A DNA stretch of 64,000 nt from Epiperipatus broadwayi. Lineage: Eukaryota; Onychophora; Udeonychophora; Euonychophora; Peripatidae. Positions 26,501-38,500 of this stretch are shown here, piece by piece (position 1 is the first letter of the stretch; every line of letters starts with the position of its first letter). The translations under genes and the position numbers were made by a program. The DNA lies in NCBI GenBank assembly GCA_028023455.1, contig JAQFVV010012511.1, positions 3,164,165 to 3,228,164 of the forward strand, in the 5' to 3' direction. Under the pieces are notes generated by a model. That model saw only the letters and a list, made by a program, of their open reading frames with translations. It did not search any database and was not told the DNA's origin.

Positions 26501-29500
26501 CTCTCTCCAACAGATTTCCAAAAGTAAATTATTATTCAAGTTACATATCCATTTTCTAATCAATTTATAGGCTGGTTAAATCTTAAAACTGTTTGTAATT
26601 GGAAATATTTTTCCAAGTTTTATTGTGCCAATTTCTAATCTCAGACTTTAGGCATGGCAGACAAATGCATTACCTCTCTATATAAATTTCTATAATAAAA
26701 ATTAAATGATTTTTTATTACTTTTTAACAATATATATATGTTTGATATCAGCTTAAGTATTAATAAAATATCATAAAAGAACGTGCAGAAATTTCAACTA
26801 AGAAACGGATTCATCAGTAGTTTTATAAAGTTCTTCAATTCTACAACTGTAACCATAGAATTGTCAATCATTAACTATCTAGTTCATAGCTTGTGTTTGT
26901 TCACATTTACATAGACCAGTAACTGAAAAAATCCAATTATAAAACAGATGGGCATAACAACCAAAAATTGGTCTAAATCTGTTGATGAAACTCCAGTTGC
27001 TTTTACGAAGATCAAATATGCCTGGCTTTATTATTGGAATTGGAAAAAGAAATTTGTTTAGAACATCATAAAAATTCTATTTTTTTCTCCCATAATTCTT
27101 CAATTGTAGATTCTTGTCTGAACATCTAAAAAAAAAAAAAAAAGGATCTTGACTTGAGATCAGTCACATCAGATGGTGAAACTATACCTCAAGTTATTAT
27201 CATGTCAGATTTGCTTAATAGTTTCTTATATATTTTAGTATATGAAAGAACAGAAAGCCACTGCAAAGGAATAGACTTAAATGTATCAGTAATTGAGCAT
27301 TCAGAAGTTTAGTATGGAAACTTTTATTCCAAACAGGGGCACATTATCAGCATAATGTACTAGTGCCAAGGAAGCTGTCTGAAAAATATTTACATCATAA
27401 CTCTAAATAATGCCAGCATTATTCTGATACTTGTAGGATTTGGTGCTCAAACTTCTTATGAACTCCTGAGCAATAAAGCTATATGTGCTCCCCTTTTTTT
27501 TATAGTGCCAGTTAGTCTTCCAAGGAGTATATTCCAAAAATTAATTGAAATTATTAACATAATTATTATTCTGACAGTATCATGGGGTATTATGCCAAAT
27601 TTTTGGAATAGTTTCTGTATAAAAATGTTACTAAATAGTTTTGCCCATCATGCGTTGGGTTTTTTTTTTTTAAAAAACTCTAGAAGCTTTCTATCTGTTC
27701 CTGGGGCCTTCCTTGGTTAAAACAATCAAGGGAATTCAAATTCATGAATATATATAGATTTTTATCAGATTGAAGTTGGTGGAATATTGTAAAAGAAAGC
27801 TTGCTATTCTGTTTTAGTAATATTTTTTCTCATTTAATTAACCTTGGGTTTAAAAGTTTGATGTATAAGATTGGCATACTTATTAGTAGTAACACTAGTT
27901 CTTTGAGAGGTACATTTATATCCACCAAGTTTCCGTACAAATGCCTAGGTTTTATGAATAGACATAAAATTTTACTTCTCCAGACTCTTTCCGCTTTTCT
28001 CTTCTGGCATCATTCAATGATTTTATAAGCTTGTTAGTAATTTTTGAACATTGATAAATAAAAATTGGCTATAAAGATTATTGTTAGAATTTAAAGCAAA
28101 CTAAATTAAGTCAATTTTCTCGGATATCTCAAAATAAAAAATATTAATAGCATCTCTCTAATTCTTTCTTGTTACGATAAGTTAAACAAATTCATATTTA
28201 CAGCAGTCAGAGAGTCCATCCTCAATAATAGTGAAAGAAACTTTTTATTACTAATAATTATTTATTATGATCATGATATAATGAAAATATAAATCAAAAC
28301 AAAACATGATGTACTTTTCTATCTTTTGATTTAATTCTTTATGTGCTATATCGTATAATTACCTTATTTTTTTTTTAATACATAACTTGCAATATTTAAT
28401 TAGGAAAGTTCAAAGAGTAATCACATATTCAAATAAATATGATTGAATTCAAAATAAAAGATATCAAAAATTTGTTAATATCATTGCTATATTAAGATTA
28501 CTACTTATAAAAAAAAATCAAAAATAAAATATTAGTTAATACTATACCACAAACACATGGAAGGCTTTTCTTCTTTTGATTGCATTAAATGCTGGGGAAA
28601 ACCTAAACATTAATAAAACGTGTAAATAAATCATAACATACAGAATACTAGAATTTAAAAATGTTTATATATTATTTTTATGTAAATGAAAAAATTGGGT
28701 TAGCAATAAATTAAAAAATTAACAAAAGATCAGATTAGAGAGCTGAATTTCATTTCAAATATGTGCTACAATAAATATGAAAATTATGCCAGCTGGAGTC
28801 TGACTATTAGTAGGATCTTCTCTGATATAATCTAAGAATGCTCCCATCCTCCAAAAAAAAAAAAAAAAAAACCTTCACTTATAAATAGTAGAGTGTAATG
28901 GTAAACTGAGTTCAATAGGCAGCAAAAACTTTTTTTTTAAAATTAAAAACATCTTTATTAAATAAAAGAATCAGTCTAACGGAATGTTTTTAATAATCAT
29001 TCTAATGGCAAACACATTTTTAAGAATACATTTTTTCACAATAATTCCCCACTTGAGCTGAAAAGTGATCCAGAAACTTTTAACTTGCTCAATCTATCAC
29101 ACAATTGCTATACTAAACCAAATTCAGAGTAAACATTCCTTCACTTGAAAATATATATATTTACTATCAGTGCATTTTTACTTTTGATGCTAAATGTCAT
29201 AATACTGCTCAATTTTGTACTGAAATAAACTGAAGATAATTAATAGCAGATTGCTAAGCAAAGAGAAAAAAAATCAAACTAAGAATAATTAACTTATTAA
29301 AATTTATTTATGTTTTTTTGCAGAAAGGATAATAAAAAACAAATAATATGTAAGCTGTATTGTATAGACAATCCAAAATAATGTATATAAATAAATCACA
29401 CTTCTCATAATATACTTTTCACAATGTTTTATTTAAAGAAAGTTTCAACTGACTAACAGTCTTTTTCAGATGTAAAAAACAATTATATTACAATTAACTA

Positions 29501-32500
29501 TTGCAATGAAGTTAACTGTTTATACTTCTATACGGAATGTAATAAGTGTGCTTATACACAACTATAGAGATGTTTATTTCTATAAATTAAATACAGCTTA
29601 GCACTTTCGAGAACTTATGGCGTTCTTGTATTAATCTTGCTATGAATATGAGAACACCATAAGTCCTCAAGAGTGCTAAACTGTATTTAATTTATAGAAA
29701 CAACAGGTTTCTCTATATTTGCGTATAAATGCACTTATCACAATTATTTATTGTATAAATATATATTATATTTTTAAATGTGTCGATATATAACATAATA
29801 ATGTTTATAAATATATATTGCAACAATTATATTGGCAATGTCAAAGTTACATAATGATACTTTTGGTAACCAATGTGTGGGTGCTCATATATGCACATAT
29901 ATACACATGTACATACATGTAGGATTGAAACAAAAAAGAGTAAAATGAAATACACATGAGTTAATATATTCATTTAGTTACTTTTCCCTTTGCTTCAAAA
30001 TAAAATCCTTATTAACTCGTTGTGGAGATGATCCCAAAAAATTTATATATAAAGGAAACTTTTTTTTTTTATGTAAATGAAGTCGAAAAAATGGAAATGA
30101 GATTTTTTTTCTTTCTCTCTCTTGTTAGAAGTCAAAGAGGAGATAAATGAATTATCTATCAAGTTAAAACTATACAAAAAGTATAAATTTGAAACTACTT
30201 TAATTTATTAAAAGTGATAAAAATACTTTTTATATTTGGATTTTTATGTAATATGGAATGCTAACTGAAAGCAAATAGCTCATTAGTTCTTAGCCTTAAT
30301 GTAATACTCAGTATCTTCCATATCATTTAGGAAAAACTGCTAAAGATAAATGGAATTTCTTAAAAGAACTGCCAAGAAGATGTAGAAATAAAATACTAAG
30401 GAGTACATGTAAGTGCATTTAATGTTCTGTTTAATGATACTTAAAGGAAGAAGAGACACATTCTAGATAGATAGTAAGATAATCTAAAGCAAGAATCCTT
30501 AATGTTTTTATATTGTTTTCTTTTGAGTATTCAAATAAACAAACAAACAAAAAAAATATTGAACTCTAAAAAAACAAAATGACATTATCTTTTATTCAGG
30601 AATGAACTAGAAGAATAAAACATTTAGAATTTAAATAGTTCACTTAACAAATTATGTGGTAATTCACCCAGAATAAAGTGGATGAAACTATTTCTAAAAA
30701 CATTACATAGAAATTAATGATATTTTTTTTTTATATCCAAGCAGTTATGTACAGTCACAAAAAGAAAAAGACTTAAATTTGTGTTATAATCTCCGTTTTG
30801 AAAAGTTTCAAGAAGGAAATCTCTAAAGAAGATCTATTAATTTGTTTCATTATTTGTTTAATTTTTTTATTCATTAATAAATTATTTGATTATTTATTAA
30901 GTTGTTTATTGTTATTTTATGCTTATTATGAAGTAAGTACTGAATAAAATACCTTATTATATCGTAAAATATACATATTAGTTATACTTAATTAGTGTAT
31001 TGCTATAATACTTTTCAAGATATATTTAACACTTACTATTAAAAATACATAATTAATGCCACACACAACTCATAGAAAGAAAACTCTTTATAGCTCTGAA
31101 AACATGCTCTCCGAAATGTGATGTTTAAAATGTGTGGTAGTAGAGGCAATTGAGTGTTTGTGTATAAAGTTAGCCTTAATTAGTCAACTATTTGTTTCAT
31201 ATCATTCTGCTTGATTTGTTTCCCTAGATTTAATTATCATTACATAAATTAGCACTGACAACAAGTAGGCTCAAATATTCTATTTGGAGAAAAAAGACAA
31301 ATGTGTGTAGTACATATATGTGTATAAAATAAAGAACAGAAATTCTTTTTTTTTGTTTGGAAAAAACCAAAAATCGAAAAACAAGATTGAGATTGAAAGA
31401 GGGAAGATCTGGATAATATTGTATTGGGGTGGGGACTAATGGTGCTATTAATTTATAAAATAATAAGAAAAAAATAATAACAAATTGAAAAAAGTGTTAA
31501 ATATTTATATGGAGACTAATGTTAACATAGTTAAAGAAAAAAAAACAATAAACAACAAATAAATATGGATTCAACTAATACTGTAGAAGTGCAACCAATA
31601 GAGGCTGAGCTTGTAATATATGAGGAAGAGTTGACTGTGCAAATACCAGAAGAGATAAAACCAGTCACACTCCCATTCGAAATGTTATTAGTAAGAATGG
31701 AAGCAAAAATGGATCAAAACAAAAAAGTAATGAAAGAAGAATGATAGAAGAGATAAAATAATGAAGGAAGACAATGATAGAAGAGATAAAGTAATGAAAG
31801 AAAAAAATGATAGAAGAAATGCTTGAAAAAATGGAAGCAAAATTAAACCAAAATCAAAAAAAAATGCAGACAGAAATTAAAGAAATGCATAATAAAATGG
31901 AACAAAATCAGGAAGTAATAAATGTACATTCAAAATACAGTAGAAATAAAGCAAGATCAAAAGGAAATAAAAGAAATGTATGTTCAAATTAAAGAAATGA
32001 AAGAAAAATTTCAGGGCATGGAAAATAATATAATCACTCTGAAGGCAGAGATGAAAAAATAAATTAATGATTAATCCAAGAAAAGATAGAGTTCATAGAG
32101 AAAACGTTCTATGTGGATGTCCAGAATATGGTCCAGGAAGGTATTAGAACCTACCAAGATCATGTACAAAAAACAGTTTTAAGCTTGAGAAAAAATAACA
32201 GAGGCTGGAAGTGAAGGATGAAGAAAAAAATAAAGATTCTTCAAATGGAGAATTCTTCATTAAAAGAAATGATTGTCACTATTAATGACATGAAAGTCGA
32301 TTGTAATAAACTGAAGGAGACTGTAATAATGCAAGGAGGAAAGTAAATGTAACATGATGGATATGATGGTTCAAGAAATGCAAAAAGATATATTGGTTAA
32401 AGGCTAACATGGATTTGGTGAAAATATTAAAAGCATCAACCAATTTCTAAGAATAGAAATGTTTAGAGAACGAGATGCCAATCAAACATAATAGATAGCC

Positions 32501-35500
32501 AGAAAGCTATTTTGAGCTAAATCCATTGATTAAAAAAGAGCGAGCAGCCATAGCTTATAACAATTTAAATGGACCAGCTAAGGAATGGTGGAATTTGTTG
32601 ACATATGTAAATAAACTCATTGTTTTCTTTATTACTGTTTCTCATTTTAATCTATACATTTCAATTCATCTAATTACATATCTTAATTTAAAATTTACAA
32701 GATATAAATAATAACTATTAAAGTCAAGTATTTCATACTACATTATGAATATTAATTCAGCTAAAGTAGTAATTAAAATCCCATCTTAAAATTTATATTT
32801 CTGATGTGTTGACCATCATAGGCTTATATGTAATGTAATGAAAGGAAGAGTCTAGCATGGTATGTATGGCTTAGATATCCTGGTTTACATGGCATTCAAG
32901 AATCAAAAATATTTATAGGTCTGGATAAAAAAGAAATAAATGACTTTTACATCTTTCTCATGCTCCATATTTTATAAATATTATTTTATAAATTTATGAC
33001 TGACCTTGCTTACACTTGAATATTTGTTTGAATTTTATAAAATTATTTACGTAAAATTAAATTAGCTAATGTGTGGTATATTGATTTTGGATTCTTTTTT
33101 CTTTATCCTTGAACCATTACAATATACTCATATGATCTAATATTCAAAAAGTTTTGATGTTTGAGCACCAAAGGGGGGAAATAAATACATCAATTTAATT
33201 AAATTGACAACTCATGCATCACAGTGATAACTTGAGTATAAACAATTTTACTCACTTCATCGAATCAAGATTTTTTTTTTTACTTTTTTCAGTTACTAAT
33301 AGATTCATTATTCTTTAATTCTTGAGTCCACATTACTATTGTAGGAAATATTATTTAGTGAACTTGGTTTTGAGAATGTAATAATTATAATATCCTCCTC
33401 AGACAATAAGGCAATTTGAAAAATTGCATTATTTTATTTTGATCTGTAAATATAATTTTTGTTTATTAATTATTAAACTTTTTTTGAACTTACTGATTTT
33501 GATTAAAGATATTCATAAAAATATTTTCTAAAAAAGATTAAAAACCAGAAAGATAGAAGAGAAATGATCGTACCACTGACTTGTTAAAATCTATATCTTG
33601 TGAATCATTTAACTTTTATTAATGCTTTGTAACATTGTGAAATACTGTTATCTTTCTATATATAACTGGAATGTGGTTTACATAACAAAAATTTCAGTTT
33701 ATTATCTAATCATGAGAAAAAAATATTCTGGAGCTTTCCTGAAAGCTACAATATATATATTACAAAGGATGCTGCAAGGAAAGCAGATTCCTAAGTAATA
33801 TAGTGAAAATCCTATTGCAGTATTTATTCTAATTTAATGATTGGTTAAGTCATGGCTTACTTAAAATTCATTATTATTAAGATAATTATCTTTTTTAAAA
33901 GTAAATGTAACTCTTCATCTATAAAAACAAGGCAAAATAACTTTAAAAAGACAAGAGTAAGCTTATACCAGAAGATTCTAATATTCATCTTAGATAGAAT
34001 ATTTATGAAGGAGGAAATAAGTTTAATTAACTCAGTAATGGATGTTAAAGATTTGTTTTTTTAATGAAAAAGATGATCTGTTAATTGAAATCAGGAGAAT
34101 CCATATAGTAATTTGCTATTATAATTAAAAAGCAAATAGAACTTAGGGCAGTAGTAATTAGCATATTTGTCTTCAGACCATGATCTATGATTAAAATCTG
34201 AAATTGGAAATCTTTTCAGGCCATAAAGTAGACCTAATTTTTTCCTTTCAGTTATCTGATCCACAGAACTGAATTAATTATTTAGTTACAAACAGTGAAT
34301 AAATATCTAGCTATTAACAATGGTTAGAATCATAGATTGTTCAGAAAAGTGCCAATACTCTGATTGTAAAAATAAAAAATATACAATTTTTTTTTATAAC
34401 AAATGTTTTTATTTACTGGGAACTAAAAACTCTAAAAATAATTGTTTCTTCAACTACAATTAAGTTTTTTATATTTAACTTGAAATAAAATTGGGGGAGG
34501 TCCAGATATTATTTAATTAATTCAATCCTTTGTTATAAAAAGTACGGATTGAATTAATTTCTGAACCCCTCCCTCCCACGCCTTTATTTAAAGTTAAATA
34601 TAAAAACCCCACTTGTGGTTGAAGAAACGATTATTTTTTGTATTTCAGTTATTATTAGTAAACAGAAAATAAAAGCATTTATTTTAAAATTTATATATAT
34701 ATATTATTTTTTAGTTTCTAGCATTGTATATTTTTGCAATTATTTGAACTCAGCTTAATACTTGAAAATATCATGCTATTAAAAATTGTTTACTATGGAA
34801 TTTTATTTGGGAAAATAAAAAAATTTTTTAAAAACAAAAAAAAAAAAAATTTTTTTTAAATAAGAAACTTTTAAAATCAAGATTTCTTTTAATTTTTAAA
34901 ATCACGATTTACTTCAATTTTAAAAGATTTCTAAAAATCTTTTTAATGTAAGCTAAAATATATATCATGCTATCACATACATTACTGAAAACTTATTAAA
35001 CTGATATCAACTTATTTGAAATTTGATAGCAACATATTTAAAATTTGATTTGCTAACCTCTTTGTAGTGAAGAAACTAGATAACTTACCTGAAATATTTC
35101 GTTGTCATATTGCATTGTCAGTGATTTATAACTCATGTTCAAAATTTCAACAAATTCTATTGAATATAAATCTACTAAACCTGATTTTGAAAATTAAGAT
35201 GATTAAACAGATGTTTTGGGGATTTTTTTTTTTTAAATATAAATATATACTGTTCACTTACTAAACTGATATCAACATATTTGAAATTTGATCTGTCAAT
35301 CCTTGTGGATTTAAAAACTTGGGAATCTACCTAAAATATTTTACTGTAATATTACTTTATCATTGATTTATTGCATATAAAATTTGAACGAATTCTATTG
35401 TATATAAATATATTAAATCTCAATTTCAAAACATTTACCAAACAAACAGAGTTTGTAAATTAAATAAAATCATTTAAAAACACTATTTTGACAGAGATAT

Positions 35501-38500
35501 CATATTTTTACAGATATTGATCTGTAAATTATCTTTCTTTTTTTTATCTGAAAAATTATGATCTGTTTAACTAAATATATACATAAAAAATATTTAAAGT
35601 AATTGACAGTCAATCACAAAAAAAAATTCTTATAAACATATATCTTAATTGCTTTCAATTATAACTTTATTTAGCACTTAAAATAATTAAATAACTGATA
35701 AAATTACACAATAACAAATATTATATTATTTAATACAAAAAGCTTCTTTCAATAATATTTTGTTACCCTTCTAAAAATAAGATATAAATTGTTCTGCATA
35801 TTCACAATAATATATATATTACTCTGAGAAAGTCAATAAAAAATTGTCAAAGCTTATTTTGTATTAAATATTTCTTCTCTAACCTTTTTTGTTTTATTTA
35901 TTTATATGCAAAAATTCCGCTAACAATATAATAAATATTTATTTCCATTTTATAATAATAAAATAATATAAAGTAAGTTTAAAAAAAATCATTAAGTTAG
36001 GTAAAATACAAATTTAGACACAAACCCATGCGAATTAATGAAGATTCTGCATTTACAGCAAAAGGTGGTGGGGTAACATGTGTCATCATCAAATCTTTGA
36101 AATGACTTTCATCTAAAATTACTCCATAGGTGCCTGATTAATAGAAGGAAAAAAAAAATAAACATGCATTTAAAAATAAAATAAAATGTACAAATATATA
36201 GACTCTTAGTTCTAAAATGATTTCTCTCTATTATGTAATTGACCAAAACTAATTTGTTACATGCAGTTAATGAAACAAAACATCAAGAAATGAAGGAATG
36301 ATGATTTTAAAAACAAATATTAACAAAAAAAATCAAAATATAATTAGAAGATTGTCATATTCAACTCTGTACACAATATATTTTAGTAATGACAGTTGTG
36401 TGATATTGTAATACTGATTCTTGTTTCAAAAAATCACAACATGCCCTTTACTTTTAAAAATTGCATGTATAATCGCAATTCGAGTATGTGGACTTCACAT
36501 ATTTAATCACCTATTTTATTTTATTTTCATCCTTTTAATACTATAATAACTACATCATTATCATTATCAAGTGCAAAATTTAGTAAATAAAAAAATATGA
36601 TTATATTAGCAAATGAGCTTGGATAGGCAACATTATTGTGTTTTCATCTTCGAGCTTTATAATTAACTAAATAGTTAAAAGGTGGCTGCTAAAGAGTTGG
36701 CATTAAATCAAAGTGCAGCTCTCTCAGATCCCTCAAGCTAGAAACTAGTCTGGGGCTATTAGATGAATAGACAATAGATAGGGATTTTAAGTATAAACCT
36801 TTTCTTCCATTCACTGATTACTAAGGACCCTGGGTGACACTACTATATGAAGAGTTTGTTAGATATGACTGCTTATTTAAGAAAATATAGAGTTTAAAAA
36901 AAAAAACGAGGAAGAAAATAATAGTTATAGGGGATATGAATGGGCATATTGAAGAAATTGATCACTTGGATAACAAGAATGGGCAGCTTCTAAAAAATTT
37001 TTGTCAGAGAGTGAATTTGAGTATTTGGAAATTTATCAAATATTTATGAGGGGCAATACACATGGTCTAGAAATAATATATTTCACACAATAGATGATGT
37101 ATTAGTAGATAAAGAGGGAATAAATAAATTACGGAAAAATAAAGTTTTTGATAATGAAGAGAGAGTATGTAATAGTGATCATAATTTCTTTATAATAGAA
37201 ATGGTTAGTAATGTTATGGAAAATAATAATAAAAGTAGAAAGGGGAGTGAAAGATATAGATGGAGAGTGAATGATAAGAATATGTTAAAAGAATATAAAA
37301 TAAAAGTAGAAGAAATTATGGAAGAGTTTGTTGGGAATGAATATAAGGACTGGTGTGGAGAAGTAGAAAAAGTGGCAAACAGGTTTAGGTGAGAGTATTC
37401 AGAAAAACAAAAGTAATAAAAGTGAGAATTAGTAAAAGTGTAAAAGAGAGGAAAAAAGTTTGCGAGAATATAAATGTGCTATAAAGAGCAAAAAAAGTGA
37501 AAAAGATGTTAATATTAAATGGGAAAACTATTTAAATAAAAAGAATGGAGATATTTTTAATTTAGAAACTGAATAAAGTAAATAATAATAATTAATTATT
37601 TTTTGCAATTATATTGAAATTTGTACAAAAATAAAAAAAAAATAAAAGAGCAAACAAATCAAAATTATTAAATGCAATGACAAAAAAATAAAACAAAATT
37701 TACCATTGGTATCTTGAGAAAGTTTTTTACAGATTCGTACTTCAGCAGCTAAGCCAATCACAGAACAACGAATATTATAATTTTTTAAAGCCTATAAAAT
37801 AAATCAGTAATATAACAAGACTAACTTACATATAGTTGTAATTATATGATGGACTATTTCTATTATTTAATATTAATTGTTAAATGTTTTTAGAAAAATT
37901 CAAACTTTTCAATTGCTTTCAACTGTAATAGTATGTATTAATCTGTCTGCTATTACTAACAATTGAATGTATTTAAAAAGTTTAATTGAAATTTGAATTT
38001 TTCTAAAAACATTTAAAAATTAATATTAGATGATAGAATTATTTAAAGATATACTTGCAACTATAATACCATCATTACAAACTTTCATATATTGTGTGTG
38101 TGTGTATATGTATTGATTTTTACCTTCATTTGTATTTGTAATTAAATTTGCATGTACTACTTCATTCATATAACCAAGTGGTTTCTTGTTTCTTTATAAC
38201 CTAAAGCTGAGTGCACTTCATCAAAAATGCACTCAGTTTTAGGTTCTATAAAAAAGAAAGGAATTACTTTGTTATGCAGATTAATAAACATATGAAAATT
38301 TGAATATATATATATATAAAGAATATTTTGGAAATCTTGGGTAAATTTATACATTCAATATGGTAAACAATATTAATGTAAAATAGGCAGACTGTTCTTT
38401 CAATATTACACCCTAAAAAGTACTACAATACTTGTCTCATTTACTACAATTATTCACAATAAATTTATTAATATATTGTAATGGTAAGTACCTTTTCAAA

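Larger units (their letters stand above)
22211..28547 (-). other. GTF2H2: GTF2H2 intron g-h
   Basis: 6337 bp, very AT-rich. Contains a TTA microsatellite (23496-23530) and a perfect 31-bp tandem duplication (24021-24082). 26780-28030 is less AT-rich with short open stretches and may be a decayed element, but I recognise no protein. Confidence 0.85.
28603..36025 (-). other. GTF2H2: GTF2H2 intron f-g
   Basis: 7423 bp. Holds a palindrome (29541-29739), a degraded gag-like stretch (31565-32620), a foldback (34399-34680) and two direct copies of a ~200-bp sequence (34991-35220, 35255-35460). The rest is AT-rich with nothing recognised. Confidence 0.85.
36134..37703 (-). other. GTF2H2: GTF2H2 intron e-f
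   Basis: 1570 bp. Contains a diverged copy of the 38864-39057 TIR element (36680-36868), followed 30 bp later by a LINE-A fragment (36898-37545) in antisense to the gene. Confidence 0.85.

Noticed and set aside
27505-28028. Two plus-strand frames in intron g-h
   Set aside because: Hydrophobic AT-driven translations with no recognisable motif; antisense reading gave nothing either.
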